Positions 1 through 8,739 are shown, counted from the first letter of the stretch. The stretch is 39,905 nt of DNA from Gemmatimonadota bacterium (GCA_003251175.1 QKHC01000132.1:1-39905), one strand, 5' to 3'. The notes: generated by a model from the letters alone, not told the origin. Program-made: numbers and translations.

Positions 1-1405
1 ATGGCGGTTCCGCGCGGGCGTCCGCGACCCGCCGGTCGAGCTCCGCGAGACCCGGCTCCGTCTGACGGTCGACGGTGTGCAGCTGCCGCGCGACCTCACG
101 TGCCCGGGCGATCAGCGCATCGACCGCGGGCAACAGCCCGGCCAGCGGCGCACGCTCGGCGTGCGCGCTACGCGCCAACACGGCGACGATCGCGGCTCGA
201 TCGTTGCGCATGCCTGCCACCACGTCGCGGTACGGGCCCAGCTCCGCAGAGTCGATCGGTGCCACGCCACTCGATCGCGCCGTCGACCGGAGGCGCGCCA
301 CGTCGCGCCAGTCGAAGCCAGCAGTCCACAGCCGCCCGTAGGCTCCCGCCACCACCAACACGACGATCAGAGCGATCGGTGGACCAACGAGCACCCGTCC
401 GAGCACCACGTCCACGGCCAGGGCCGCGATCGCCACGACGGCGCCGCCCGCCGCGACGACGCGAAACCGTCGCACCGGCTCTGCGATCGCCGCCGCGGCA
501 GCGGCGCCCGACCGTCGCGCCGCCCCGAATGCGGCCGGCGGCGACGCGCCGAGCGCGGTGCGCAGATCTGCGGCCGCCTGCCAACGGCGCTCCGGAGCCT
601 TCGCCAGACACCGCATCACCGCCGCCGCCAGGTCGGCGGGGCAATCGGGCCGGCGCCGGGAGAGGGGAACCGGATCTTCCGTGAGGTGCTTGGCCAGCAG
701 GGCCCCGGCACTGGGCGCATCGAACGGGGCCACCCCGGCGAGCATCTGGTAGGCGACGACCCCCAGCGAGTACAGGTCGGAGCGGTGGTCCAGCGTCCGC
801 TCACCACTTGCCTGTTCCGGACTCATGTAATGCGGCGTTCCGACGACCACCCCCGTCGCGGTGAGCGGGCCTGTCCCGTGGTCCTCTCCGATCGCCTTCG
901 CGATCCCGAAGTCCGTGAGCACGACGCGACGCTCCTCACCCTCGAGCAGGATGTTGTCCGGCTTGATGTCGCGGTGAATGACGCCCGCCTGATGGGCCGA
1001 CGCGAGGGCGTCGCATGCCTCCCGCAACACGCGCCGAACCTCGCCCACCGGCAGCCGGGGTTCGCGATCGAGTCGTTGGCGCAGGCTTTCCCCGGCGACC
1101 AGCGGCATGACGAACCAGGCCAACCCCGCCCCCTCGCCCACGGCGTAGATGGGAACCACGTGCGGGTGGCGCACACCGGCGATCGCTTCCGCCTCGCGGC
1201 GGAACCGCTCCCTGATCGTCGGCGATCCGGCCAGCTCGGGACGGAGAACCTTGATCGCAACCGATCGGTGCAGGGCGCGATCGCGCGCGGCGTAGACCAC
1301 GGCGAAGCCGCCCTCGCCGAGCACCCGATCGAGGATGTACGCCTCGGCGAGCGCGGACTGCACCCGCTGAGCCAGTTCGTCGTCGCGGGACACGGGCCCG
1401 GTCAT
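1..1405 (-). CDS. Ser/Thr protein kinase (PknB/Hanks type), membrane-anchored, C-terminus cut by window edge
   Basis: Reading from the ATG at 1405, the frame stays open to the window edge (about 468 codons), so the C-terminus is missing. The N-terminal lobe has a glycine-rich loop (GEGGFAVV, residues 30-37) and the ATP-binding lysine K52 in VAIKVL. The catalytic loop HRDIKPDN starts at H144, the DFG aspartate is D165, and a GTPHYMSPEQ activation segment follows. The kinase domain ends near residue 275. After it come two hydrophobic stretches near residues 310-355 that look like a membrane hairpin or one long anchor, then a charged segment with coiled-coil character. The architecture fits a membrane Ser/Thr kinase that phosphorylates cytoplasmic targets. 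It begins 10 nt after the mscL stop on the same strand, so the two are probably co-transcribed. The kinase call is certain; the extracytoplasmic sensor, if any, lies outside the window. Confidence 0.93.
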   Translation of the reverse strand, partial: MTGPVSRDDELAQRVQSALAEAYILDRVLGEGGFAVVYAARDRALHRSVAIKVLRPELAGSPTIRERFRREAEAIAGVRHPHVVPIYAVGEGAGLAWFVMPLVAGESLRQRLDREPRLPVGEVRRVLREACDALASAHQAGVIHRDIKPDNILLEGEERRVVLTDFGIAKAIGEDHGTGPLTATGVVVGTPHYMSPEQASGERTLDHRSDLYSLGVVAYQMLAGVAPFDAPSAGALLAKHLTEDPVPLSRRRPDCPADLAAAVMRCLAKAPERRWQAAADLRTALGASPPAAFGAARRSGAAAAAAIAEPVRRFRVVAAGGAVVAIAALAVDVVLGRVLVGPPIALIVVLVVAGAYGRLWTAGFDWRDVARLRSTARSSGVAPIDSAELGPYRDVVAGMRNDRAAIVAVLARSAHAERAPLAGLLPAVDALIARAREVARQLHTVDRQTEPGLAELDRRVADARAEPP

Positions 1406-1415
1406 GGCCCGCGCA

Positions 1416-1742
1416 TCATTTCTTCGGCGGGGCGGTGCCGAGAATCCGCTTTGCGACCAGGAAGACAACCATGGAGATGATGATGAAGTCCACGGTCGCG
1501 CCGAGGATCGCCCCGATACCGAGGGCGTTCCCCTTGCTGTCGAGAACGACGCTGATTTCCCGCCAGCTGCCGCCGGGGATCAGCATACCGACGATGGGCA
1601 TGACCAGGCCTTCGACGAAGGCAGTCACGAGCTTGCCCACGGCGCCGCCGATCACGACACCGATCGCCAGGGCCAACGCGTTGGTTTCCATGAGCCAGGT
1701 GCGAAATTCCGCCACCATCGACGGGCGCTCAGCTGCAGTCAT
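1416..1742 (-). CDS. mscL: Large-conductance mechanosensitive channel MscL (short form)
   Basis: The 108-residue product matches MscL: an N-terminal amphipathic helix (EFRTWLMETN), first membrane helix with the glycine-rich pore face (LAIGVVIGGAVGKLVTAFVEGLVMPIVG), a short periplasmic loop, and second helix (VDFIIISMVVFLVAKRIL). MscL opens under membrane tension and vents solutes during hypo-osmotic shock. The protein is shorter than the roughly 136-residue E. coli form because the cytoplasmic C-terminal helix bundle is nearly absent: it ends 9 residues after the second helix. A GGAGGAT ribosome site sits just before the ATG at 1742; the internal Met9 is an alternative start closer to the family norm. 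It lies directly upstream of the kinase gene in the same direction. Confidence 0.92.
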   Translation of the reverse strand: MTAAERPSMVAEFRTWLMETNALALAIGVVIGGAVGKLVTAFVEGLVMPIVGMLIPGGSWREISVVLDSKGNALGIGAILGATVDFIIISMVVFLVAKRILGTAPPKK

Positions 1743-1867
1743 CGATCCTCCGGGTGCGAGTGGAGCCGCGTGCGACAGGGAGCAAAGATGCTGCGGCGTG
1801 ATGTGGCGGCAAGCACCACCAGAGGTTCAGCGAGCCAAAACGGATAGAACCGCTCCCCGCCCCGCGC

Positions 1868-1873
1868 TAGGTT
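1868..1873 (+). promoter_or_regulatory. Candidate -10 element for ada, leaderless spacing
   Basis: TAGGTT lies 7 nt before the ATG at 1881. Transcription would then begin at or near the start codon, and there is no ribosome site in the gap. No convincing -35 element is visible. The same arrangement recurs at 16456, 35736 and 38672, and on the minus strand at 38566. Confidence 0.45.
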
Positions 1874-1880
1874 GGCAGTC

Positions 1881-2966
1881 ATGACCCTTGCCGCTGCCGG
1901 GGCGCACCGCCCCGCCGATCGACGATGGCGCGCCGTGTTGGCGCGGGACGCGCGCTACGATGGACGCTTCGTGTACGCCGTGCGGTCCACCGGGGTGTTC
2001 TGTCGTCCCTCCTGCGCCAGCCGGCGCCCGCGACGCGACCGGGTGGTGTTCTTTCCGTCCGCCCTCGCGGCAGAGCAAGGTGGATTCCGCGCTTGTCGGC
2101 GTTGCCGGCCCGCCGGGAGCACCGCCGATCCCCGGGTGGCCCTGGTGCGCCACGCCTGCGCGATCCTCGATGCCGCACCCGCGCGGCTCGCGCTGTCCGC
2201 TCTGGCTCGCGCCACCGGAGCCACGCCCGCACGGCTGCGACGGGCCTTCGTCGCGCTGCTGGGGATCACACCGCGCCAGTACGCCGAGGCCCGCCGCAGC
2301 GAGCGACTGCGCGATACGCTGCGGGCGGGCGGCGGCGTCAGCCGGGCCCTGTATGACGCCGGCTACAGCTCGCCGAGCCGGGTGTACGGCCGGCCGCTGC
2401 TGGGGATGACTCCGGCGACCTACGCCCGGGGGGGACGCGGGGCTCGCGTCGCCTTCGTCGTGGTCCCGTGCCGGCTAGGACAGCTGCTCGTTGCCGCCAC
2501 CCCGCGCGGTCTGTGCCGTGTCGCCCTCGGCGACTCCGCCGGTGTCCTCGAGCGCCGTCTCCGCCACGAATTCCCGGCGGCCGAACTGCGACGGGACCGA
2601 CGCGCCCTGGCGGTCCCGGTGCGCCGCATCCTCGCGCGCCTCGCGGGGCGGCCGACCACCCTCGACCTCCCGCTCGATGTCCGTGCCACGGCGTTCCAGT
2701 GGCGCGTGTGGCAGGCGCTCCGCCGCATCCCAATCGGAGCGACGCGCAGCTATCAGGAGGTGGCGCGCGCAATCGGGCGTCCGCGGGCCGCGCGCGCGGT
2801 GGCGCGGGCCTGCGCCTCCAATCCGGTGTCGATCGTCGTTCCCTGCCATCGCGTGGTGCGGTCCGATGGTGAACCCGGCGGCTACCGCTGGGGCCCCGCG
2901 CGCAAGCGGGCCCTGCTCGACGGAGAGGCTGAGGCGACCGGAGGGATCGCGCGCGCAGGTCGCTGA
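1881..2966 (+). CDS. ada: Ada: bifunctional alkylation response regulator / methylated-DNA-protein-cysteine methyltransferase
   Basis: The 361-residue protein has the full three-part Ada layout. An N-terminal zinc domain (RYDGRFVYAV, FCRPSC, then CRRC near residue 70) normally takes a methyl group from DNA phosphotriesters. An AraC-type helix-turn-helix region follows near residues 90-175. The C-terminal O6-methylguanine methyltransferase domain has the acceptor site PCHRVV near residue 325. The methylated N-domain turns Ada into an activator of alkylation repair genes. The size matches E. coli Ada (354). I chose ATG 1881 over an in-frame TTG at 1872 because a -10-like element ends just before it. 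No alkA or alkB lies beside it; the next gene is a peptide transporter with its own promoter. Confidence 0.93.
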   Translation: MTLAAAGAHRPADRRWRAVLARDARYDGRFVYAVRSTGVFCRPSCASRRPRRDRVVFFPSALAAEQGGFRACRRCRPAGSTADPRVALVRHACAILDAAPARLALSALARATGATPARLRRAFVALLGITPRQYAEARRSERLRDTLRAGGGVSRALYDAGYSSPSRVYGRPLLGMTPATYARGGRGARVAFVVVPCRLGQLLVAATPRGLCRVALGDSAGVLERRLRHEFPAAELRRDRRALAVPVRRILARLAGRPTTLDLPLDVRATAFQWRVWQALRRIPIGATRSYQEVARAIGRPRAARAVARACASNPVSIVVPCHRVVRSDGEPGGYRWGPARKRALLDGEAEATGGIARAGR

Positions 2967-2991
2967 CACGGCCGCGGGCGGGGGCTAGATT
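2963..2991 (+). promoter_or_regulatory. Candidate sigma70-type promoter for the POT transporter
   Basis: CTGACA (2963-2968) and TAGATT (2986-2991) are separated by 17 nt, giving a 5' leader of about 30 nt before the ATG at 3029. The -35 overlaps the ada stop codon (2964-2966). This suggests the transporter is transcribed independently of ada. Confidence 0.5.
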
Positions 2992-3028
2992 TGGGGCGAC
3001 CAGGTACCCACCCTCAACCCCCGACTCC

Positions 3029-4543
3029 ATGGCCACCGATCCCAGCCCGTCCGCCGCCGCCCCGGTCGCCGACCGCCAGTTCTTCGGCCATCCCCGCGGG
3101 CTGTCCACGCTGTTCTTCACCGAGATGTGGGAGCGGTTCTCCTACTACGGCGGCCGCGCGCTGCTGATCCTCTACATGACGGACGCGGTGGCCAACGGCG
3201 GCCGTGGTATGACCGTCGCCGAGGCCGGGGCGCTGTACGGCCTCTACACGGCGATGGTGTACATGACCAACCTCCCGGGCGGGTGGATCGCGGACAAGTT
3301 CCTGGGCGCCCGCAATGCTGTCTTCTGGGGTGGCGTCATCATCGCGCTGGGCAACCTCGGGCTGACCCTGCCCTGGAATGCCTCCTTCTACGTGGGACTC
3401 GCGCTGATCACGATCGGGACGGGCCTGCTCAAGCCGAACGTGAGCACGATGGTGGGCGCGCTGTACGGCAAGGACGACCCGCGCCGCGATGCCGGCTTTT
3501 CGATCTTCTACATGGGCATCAACCTCGGAGCCTTCATCGCCCCCCTGATCTGCGGCTACCTCGGGCAGAACGTCGCCTGGCGGCTCGGATTCGCAGCGGT
3601 GATGGTCGGCATGTCGCTGGGGCTGGTGCAGTACCGACTGGGCGCCCGATACCTGGGCACCGCCGGCCAGCTGGTACGGACCCACTCGCCCGAGGAGCGC
3701 GCGCAGCAACGTCGCTCGCTGCTCCTGGGCGTCGGCATCCTCGCCGCGATCATTCTCATCCCGGCGGGCCTGCAGCTCTCCGGCACGGTCCAGGTCACCG
3801 TCGAGGCAATCCGCAACGCCGTGGGCGTCGTCCTGCTGCTGCTCCCCGTGGTCTACTTCGGCGCACTGTTCCTCACGGGCCGGTGGACCAAGGACGAGCG
3901 CAGCCGGATCGTCGCGATCATCGTCTTCTACATTGCTGCGGCCCTGTTCTGGGCATCGTTCGAGCAGGCTGGATCAACCCTCAACCTGTTCGCCGATCGC
4001 TTCACCGATAATCATGTCTTCGGGCTCGCGTTCCCATCGACGTGGTGGCAGTCGGTGAACTCGATCTTCATCATCGCCCTCGCGCCGGTTTTCGCCGCGG
4101 TGTGGATCGGCCTCAACCGCCGCCGCGTGGAGCCGTCGACGCCGGCGAAGTTCTCTTTCGGGTTGTTGTTCGTGGGTCTCGGATTCCTATTACTCGTGCC
4201 GGCCGCACTCATCGTTCAGGGCGGTGGCCCGGACACCCGCGTGGGCGTCCAGTGGCTGCTGGGAGTCTACTTCCTCCACACCGTGGGCGAGCTGTGCCTC
4301 AGTCCGGTGGGACTCAGCACCATGACGAAGCTCGCACCGGAGCGGATCGTCGGTCAGATGATGGGCATCTGGTTCCTCGGTGCCGCGACCGGCAACTTCA
4401 TCGGCGGCAACGTCGGCGGGCTGTTCGAGACCTACCCGCTGAACCAGATCTTTCTCGCGGTGTTCGCGACCAGCGCTGCCGCAGCGGCGCTGATGTTCGT
4501 CAGCATTCCGGTGATTCGTCGCCTGATGCGCGGCGTGCACTGA
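3029..4543 (+). CDS. Proton-dependent oligopeptide transporter (POT/PTR family, MFS)
   Basis: The 504-residue polytopic inner-membrane protein carries the POT signature near its start (FFTEMWERFSYYGGRALL: the ExxERFxYY motif on helix 1 used for proton coupling). It also has GGWIADKFLGARNAVFWGG between helices 2 and 3, and the second family signature (GFSIFYMGINLGAFIAPLICGYLG). Twelve or more membrane helices can be drawn through to IPVIRRLM at the C-terminus. POT carriers import di- and tripeptides with protons. The length is typical. The closest subgroup, dipeptide/tripeptide permease (DtpT-like) or a broader substrate range, cannot be settled from sequence alone. It has its own promoter and is convergent with the small membrane protein downstream. 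Confidence 0.92.
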   Translation: MATDPSPSAAAPVADRQFFGHPRGLSTLFFTEMWERFSYYGGRALLILYMTDAVANGGRGMTVAEAGALYGLYTAMVYMTNLPGGWIADKFLGARNAVFWGGVIIALGNLGLTLPWNASFYVGLALITIGTGLLKPNVSTMVGALYGKDDPRRDAGFSIFYMGINLGAFIAPLICGYLGQNVAWRLGFAAVMVGMSLGLVQYRLGARYLGTAGQLVRTHSPEERAQQRRSLLLGVGILAAIILIPAGLQLSGTVQVTVEAIRNAVGVVLLLLPVVYFGALFLTGRWTKDERSRIVAIIVFYIAAALFWASFEQAGSTLNLFADRFTDNHVFGLAFPSTWWQSVNSIFIIALAPVFAAVWIGLNRRRVEPSTPAKFSFGLLFVGLGFLLLVPAALIVQGGGPDTRVGVQWLLGVYFLHTVGELCLSPVGLSTMTKLAPERIVGQMMGIWFLGAATGNFIGGNVGGLFETYPLNQIFLAVFATSAAAAALMFVSIPVIRRLMRGVH

Positions 4544-4571
4544 GCGCACGCCGTCCGCCGGCGGCGGCGAT

Positions 4572-5075
4572 TCACGACGCGTCGCCCATCGGCAACTCGC
4601 GCAGCTCACGCCGCAACAGGCCGTGGCGACGCAGCAGGAACCCGCCCATCGTCACGGCACTCGCCAGTGACCCCAGGCCGAGCTTCCACCACCCCGTCGT
4701 CCCCAGCAACGGCTGGGCGAACAGCAACAGGGCGGCGTACAGGTGGAAGGCCACGAATACGAGCAGTACCAGGACCAAGTACTGCGCGGTGGGATAGCGT
4801 TCGGCGAGCCGCACCGCCCCGGCCACGATCATGCCGACGAGCAGAAACGCGAGCAGGTGCACCATGTTGTAGGCGAACACCGGCCCGGGCGCAATAACCA
4901 GCGCCACCGGATCGTTGAGCCCGTAGAAGATCGTCGCGCCGAACAGCGCCGGCGTGTAGAACATCGAACGCCCGCCCAGCAGGTCGATCAGCGCCATCAC
5001 GGCGATGACGGTGGCGTAGCCGATGAGGCCGGCCACCAGTCCGTCGGTCAGCAGCTCCTTGCGGGAGTAGCCCAT
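4572..5075 (-). CDS. Four-helix membrane protein of unknown function
   Basis: I take the ATG at 5075, not the longer open frame, because GGAGGAG sits 3 nt before it. The 167-residue product has a short polar N-terminus (MGYSRKELLTDGLVAG) and four hydrophobic segments: about residues 10-32, 58-88 (with a PGPVFAYNMVHLLAF stretch), 95-118 and 128-148. The tail is basic (LRRHGLLRRELREL). The histidine in the second segment and aromatic residues around GTTGWWKLG are the only notable polar features. I do not recognise the family. It is the last gene of a minus-strand series, about 100 nt after the lipoprotein gene, and faces the POT transporter tail to tail. Confidence 0.75.
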   Translation of the reverse strand: MGYSRKELLTDGLVAGLIGYATVIAVMALIDLLGGRSMFYTPALFGATIFYGLNDPVALVIAPGPVFAYNMVHLLAFLLVGMIVAGAVRLAERYPTAQYLVLVLLVFVAFHLYAALLLFAQPLLGTTGWWKLGLGSLASAVTMGGFLLRRHGLLRRELRELPMGDAS

Positions 5076-5172
5076 CGTCTCCTCCTCCGGGCTCGGCCCG
5101 GGGACCGGGATTCTCCCCTGGAACAGCGTGCCTCCGGAGTGAGCAGACCAGCAACTCCGCGTGAAGAGATCT

Positions 5173-5676
5173 TCAGTGCCGGACGCGCACCACGCGCCAC
5201 TCGCCCGCGCGGGGGGACCCACCAGTGAGTTGGCGAATCTCGAACGTTCCGGAAATGGTGTCCCCGACCAGCCGCCCGACGAATTCGGTGCGCACCAGGC
5301 ACTGACACGCGGGATCGGTATAGGGATCGAGCGTGCCCGAGACACGATCGCCCGCGGCGCGGACGAACTGGATGGCGAGCACCTGCCCGTCCATCGGCTC
5401 CGGACGCGGAGGCATGCCCTCACGATCGAAGCCCGTCCACGAGCGGTTCGCCGGTCCCATCACGACGTCGCCGTGGGCATGGCTCTCGGCCGAGTCGAGG
5501 GTGAAGACGATGCTCCCCGCCCGACCCGTCTCCGAGCTGGCGTATTCGCCGATCCACTCGCCCGCCAGCTCACGCACGCCGGCCGGGTCGGCGAGGACCG
5601 GAACCGGCGGTGGCGGCGAGCCGCCGCACGCGACAAGTGTGAGCAGCGCGGTGGACAGCGCGGTGATCGATCGCAT
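5173..5676 (-). CDS. Predicted lipoprotein, unknown function
   Basis: The ATG at 5676 opens a lipoprotein signal peptide (MRSITALSTALLTLVAC) with a lipobox LVAC at residues 14-17, so the mature protein should be lipid-anchored at Cys17. The mature part (about 150 residues) starts with a Gly/Pro-rich linker and then looks like an all-beta barrel-type fold: LAGEWIGEYAS, GSIVFTLDSAE, HGDVVMG, VSGTLDPYTDPACQCLVRTEFVGRL, DTISGTFEIR. The repeated W-x-G and SGT/FxG strands resemble small lipocalin-like or DUF-type barrels, but I cannot assign one. An internal CQC pair may form a disulphide or bind metal. It lies 32 nt downstream of the DinB-like gene in the same direction. Confidence 0.75.
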   Translation of the reverse strand: MRSITALSTALLTLVACGGSPPPPVPVLADPAGVRELAGEWIGEYASSETGRAGSIVFTLDSAESHAHGDVVMGPANRSWTGFDREGMPPRPEPMDGQVLAIQFVRAAGDRVSGTLDPYTDPACQCLVRTEFVGRLVGDTISGTFEIRQLTGGSPRAGEWRVVRVRH

Positions 5677-5708
5677 GATCCGCTCCAGCTCGAAGGGGTC
5701 GGGGGACC

Positions 5709-6269
5709 CTACGCGGGGAAGGCGGGATCGTTTCGGACCTGGCGTGCCTGCCACAGATGGCGGCGATCGTGCGCCAGGAGGAACGCGACGTAGGCCCCGA
5801 AGGGCAATCGAAAGAACCGGGACGCCGGAGAGGTCACCTTCGCGCGGCGCCAGTCCACACCCTCGGCGCCCGCCAACCGTGCGCGCAGGGCGTCGCGCAC
5901 CTCCGCAAACTCCGCCTCCAACGCCGCCGCATCGTGCGGCGCCGCGACCGGATAGAAAACCGGGAAGGTGGTGAAGCGCCGCCGCGGAGGCGGCTCCATC
6001 GAGCGCACGATCCAGCGCGCGATCCACCCGTAGCGGAAAGGGCCCGACCCCGCGTGCCCCCGCGCTCGCGCGGTCTCGATCGCACGATCGAGCGCCGGAA
6101 GCGCGGCACGAATGCCAACGTTGAGGTGCGACACGCACTCTCCCACCGACCAGCGATCGGGGCCCGGACGCCAGTTGATCTGCTCCCCGGTGAGCCCGGC
6201 GAGCAGCGCGCGCGCCTCCGCCATCACACCGTCGATCTGACGCTCGAGTCCATGTCGGTCGGCAGCCAT
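5709..6269 (-). CDS. DinB-like (DinB_2) metal-binding four-helix protein
   Basis: The 186-residue protein matches the DinB/YfiT-like four-helix fold. The first helix has the typical GLTGEQINWRPGPDRWSVGECVSHLN (first metal His near residue 48). The C-terminal helix carries the paired histidines in AHDRRHLWQARQVR (near residues 167-171). Together these form the His triad that binds a divalent metal in this family. Members include thiol-dependent transferases, such as bacillithiol or mycothiol S-transferases, and many proteins of unknown substrate. The name reflects damage induction in Bacillus and does not mean the E. coli DNA polymerase. It sits between the PQQ-type dehydrogenase and a lipoprotein on the same strand. 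Confidence 0.82.
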   Translation of the reverse strand: MAADRHGLERQIDGVMAEARALLAGLTGEQINWRPGPDRWSVGECVSHLNVGIRAALPALDRAIETARARGHAGSGPFRYGWIARWIVRSMEPPPRRRFTTFPVFYPVAAPHDAAALEAEFAEVRDALRARLAGAEGVDWRRAKVTSPASRFFRLPFGAYVAFLLAHDRRHLWQARQVRNDPAFPA

Positions 6270-6332
6270 GTCAGATCCTCCCTCAATGCCGTCATGAGCC
6301 GCGGCACGGTGTCCGACCGGGCCCGGGTCGGG

Positions 6333-7451
6333 TCACCCGCCGTAGACGATGCGATATACCGCTCCCGCCTGGTCGTCGGAAACCAGCAGCGCGCCGTCCG
6401 GCATGACCAGCACATCGACGGGGCGGCCCCACGCGCTGCGTCGCACTGGCGACAGCCAACCGTCGGCGAAGACTTCGTAGCGCGGCGTGCCCCCCTCGAA
6501 CCACACCATGGTGACGCGATACCCGATCGGCACGACCCGATTCCACGAGCCGTGCTCGGCGATGAAGATCCGCTCACGGTAGCGCGCCGGGAACATGGCG
6601 CCGTTGTAGAATCGCATTCCCAGCGCCGCGACATGCGGACCAAGCCGCGCCACCGGGGGCGTGAACTCACCGCAGGTGCGTGCCGTGAAGTCGGGGTCCG
6701 GAATGTCGCCGCCGTGACAGTAGGGGAAACCATAATGGCGGCCTGGTTCGGTCGCGCGGTTGAGCTCATCGGGTGGCGTGTTCTCTCCCAGCCGATCCCT
6801 CCCGTTGTCGGTGAACCACAACTCTCCCGTCCGCGGATGCCAGTCGAACCCCACCGAGTTACGCACGCCACGGGCGTAAACGGTGACCGCCCCCGACGCG
6901 GGATCGATCTGGAGGATCGTTGCGGCGTGCTCGTCGTCGCGCAGGCAGACGTTGCATGGCGCTCCCGATCCCGCGTACAGCAACCCGTCAGGGCCGATGG
7001 CGAGGTAGCGCAGCCCGTGCCATAGGTCCTCCGGGAGTGCGGCGGTCACGAGGACCGGGGGCGGCGGCGACGCCAATCGGCCCTCGACGGCGTCGAAGCG
7101 CCAGATCCGCGAAATGTCCGCTACGTACAGCGCCCCGTCGTAGAATGCGACGCCATTGGGCGCGCGAAATGCGCCCTCGAGACGGTAACTGGAGTCCGCG
7201 ACCCCGTCGCCGTCGACGTCGCGCAGCGCGAACACTGCGGCTCCCTCGCGCACGCCGACGAACACCGTTCCGCGGCCGCCCAGGGCGAGGGAACGTGCCG
7301 CCGGCAGCGAATCGGCGAACAGCCCGATCGAGAATCCCCGAGGCAGGTGAATCGTGTCGAGGTCGGCGCGGCCCGGCACGCCACGCCACCACCAGGCCGC
7401 GGCGAGGACGACCAGCAGCCCCGCCAGCAGCACAGCGCGAACCCGGGTCAC
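6333..7451 (-). CDS. PQQ-type sugar/sorbosone dehydrogenase, membrane-anchored
   Basis: I start at GTG 7451, because its GTGA overlaps the stop of the upstream gene; the ATG at 7487 would overlap by 40 nt. The 372-residue protein has an N-terminal anchor (RAVLLAGLLVVLAAAWWW) and then a six-bladed propeller of the glucose/sorbosone dehydrogenase family. Visible blade motifs are LPRGFSIGLFADSLPAAR, FRAPNGVAFYDGALYVAD, YLAIGPDGLLYAGSGAPCNVC, RNSVGFDWHPRTGELWFTDNGRD, FIAEHGSWNR and GRPVDVLVMPDGALLVSDDQAGAVYRI. In the family PQQ and calcium bind over the propeller centre and sugars or aldehydes are oxidised in the periplasm. PQQ use is inferred. It is translationally coupled to another membrane-anchored propeller protein. 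Confidence 0.87.
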   Translation of the reverse strand: MTRVRAVLLAGLLVVLAAAWWWRGVPGRADLDTIHLPRGFSIGLFADSLPAARSLALGGRGTVFVGVREGAAVFALRDVDGDGVADSSYRLEGAFRAPNGVAFYDGALYVADISRIWRFDAVEGRLASPPPPVLVTAALPEDLWHGLRYLAIGPDGLLYAGSGAPCNVCLRDDEHAATILQIDPASGAVTVYARGVRNSVGFDWHPRTGELWFTDNGRDRLGENTPPDELNRATEPGRHYGFPYCHGGDIPDPDFTARTCGEFTPPVARLGPHVAALGMRFYNGAMFPARYRERIFIAEHGSWNRVVPIGYRVTMVWFEGGTPRYEVFADGWLSPVRRSAWGRPVDVLVMPDGALLVSDDQAGAVYRIVYGG

Positions 7452-8410
7452 GGTGCGGGGCGGGCGCGCCGGCGCTGCAGCATCCATATCACGAGGAGGG
7501 CACCACCGGCCGCGAACAGAGTCACGAGCGGCGCGGCGACGCCGAGGCGTCGCACCACCACGAGAACCCGGGCGTCACCCCCGGGGCCGAGCCGGCGGAC
7601 CCTCGGACTTCCCAGCAGGTCGCTCGCCCAGGCCAGGGCGCGGGTGTCGCCACCATAGCGGAACTTCCACTCGAGCGAATAGCACGCGCCGTCGGGGCCC
7701 GCGGCCAACCCGCCAGGGTGCCACGGCCACGCCACGGTGCGCCCCGAGCCCTGCGCCCCCGCATATACGTGCACCGTGCCGGTGGCGTAGTCGGTCACGC
7801 ACAGCACGGTGTCGCTTGGCGCGGCGACACCGCTGACGAACTCATAGGCGCCCGTGTCACTGACCGTGAAGACGCCGCCGGTCGCCGCGATTCCCCACAC
7901 CCGATTGCCGACGACCACGTACAGGCCGCCGTCGGCGCCGAGCCCCGCCGCGACGGGCGCTTCGTCGGTCAGGCCGCCGGCCCGCGCACGGATGGAGTCG
8001 TCGGGCGTGAGCATGAGCACGCGGCCGTGCAGCACAAAATGGGCGTTGCCGTGCCGGTCGAGTGCCAGGAATGCCAGCGGAGCCTCGGCGAGGCCCCGGG
8101 CATCGGCGCGCCGCGGATGGCTCGAGTCGGCGGCGAGCCGCTCGAGGCGAGGCTGCAGCACTCCCTCGAAATACTCCTCGGCGGTGACCGCCGAGTCTCC
8201 GACCAGCACCAGGCGGTCGGAATGCACGCCACGCCGGACCGCGACGAGGGCGCCGCTCTCCTCCCGCCACAGCACGTCGCGCACCGTATCGAGGAACCAG
8301 ACGCGACCGCGACTGTCGACGACGATGCCGCGTCCCGGGTGTGCGGCGAGCGCCGCCACCGCGGCGAGCGCCAGCAGGACAGTCAGCAGGATGGTCCGGC
8401 GAACGCTCAC
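7448..8410 (-). CDS. Membrane-bound beta-propeller (NHL/SMP-30-like) protein
   Basis: The GTG at 8410 overlaps the sugE stop by 4 nt (GTGA), and the stop overlaps the next start in the same way. The 320-residue product has an N-terminal signal or anchor ([20 protein letters not shown]). A region of short four-strand repeats follows: [72 protein letters not shown]-terminal membrane helix ([18 protein letters not shown]) and a basic tail close it. The repeats look like NHL or SMP-30 blades, so most of the protein should sit in the periplasm between two anchors. The substrate is unknown. Its tight coupling to the PQQ-type dehydrogenase suggests that the two propellers work in one process. Confidence 0.78.
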   Translation of the reverse strand: MSVRRTILLTVLLALAAVAALAAHPGRGIVVDSRGRVWFLDTVRDVLWREESGALVAVRRGVHSDRLVLVGDSAVTAEEYFEGVLQPRLERLAADSSHPRRADARGLAEAPLAFLALDRHGNAHFVLHGRVLMLTPDDSIRARAGGLTDEAPVAAGLGADGGLYVVVGNRVWGIAATGGVFTVSDTGAYEFVSGVAAPSDTVLCVTDYATGTVHVYAGAQGSGRTVAWPWHPGGLAAGPDGACYSLEWKFRYGGDTRALAWASDLLGSPRVRRLGPGGDARVLVVVRRLGVAAPLVTLFAAGGALLVIWMLQRRRARPAP

Positions 8411-8739
8411 GTGGCCGTCGGCGTGAAGATCTTGAGGCCCGCGATCCCCAGCAGCACCAGCCCGATGCACCCGAGCCGGAGAGCGGTGCGCGACTCGCCC
8501 AGCGCGACCATTCCGACGATCGCCGTGCCCGCGGCGCCGACCCCGGTCCACACGGCATACCCGGTGCCGACCGGGATCTGCCGCAGGGCTTCGGACAGGA
8601 GCCAGAAGCTCGCGATCATGGCCGCGACCGTGATGATACTCGGGGTCAACACCGTAAACCCCCGCGTGTACTTCAGGCCGACCGCCCACACGACCTCGAA
8701 CAGACCGGCGATGAACAACAGGATCCAGGCGCGTGTCAT
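8407..8739 (-). CDS. sugE: SMR family exporter, SugE/Gdx (guanidinium) subtype
   Basis: The 110-residue protein has four membrane helices and is nearly collinear with E. coli SugE/Gdx. The first helix contains the proton/substrate glutamate in [19 protein letters not shown], where E-x-x-W and GLKYT separate Gdx from EmrE-type multidrug pumps. The second repeat [20 protein letters not shown] and the end [12 protein letters not shown] are also typical. Gdx proteins form antiparallel dimers that export guanidinium in exchange for protons. The gene heads a three-gene coupled set with a beta-propeller protein and a PQQ-type dehydrogenase, an unusual setting. A TATACT -10-like element lies about 30 nt upstream. 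I see no clear guanidine riboswitch in the short leader. Confidence 0.93.
   Translation of the reverse strand: MTRAWILLFIAGLFEVVWAVGLKYTRGFTVLTPSIITVAAMIASFWLLSEALRQIPVGTGYAVWTGVGAAGTAIVGMVALGESRTALRLGCIGLVLLGIAGLKIFTPTAT

Noticed and set aside
77-1480. Plus-strand 467-codon open frame
   Set aside because: It is antisense to the Ser/Thr kinase, which has all catalytic motifs. Long antisense frames are expected at this GC content.
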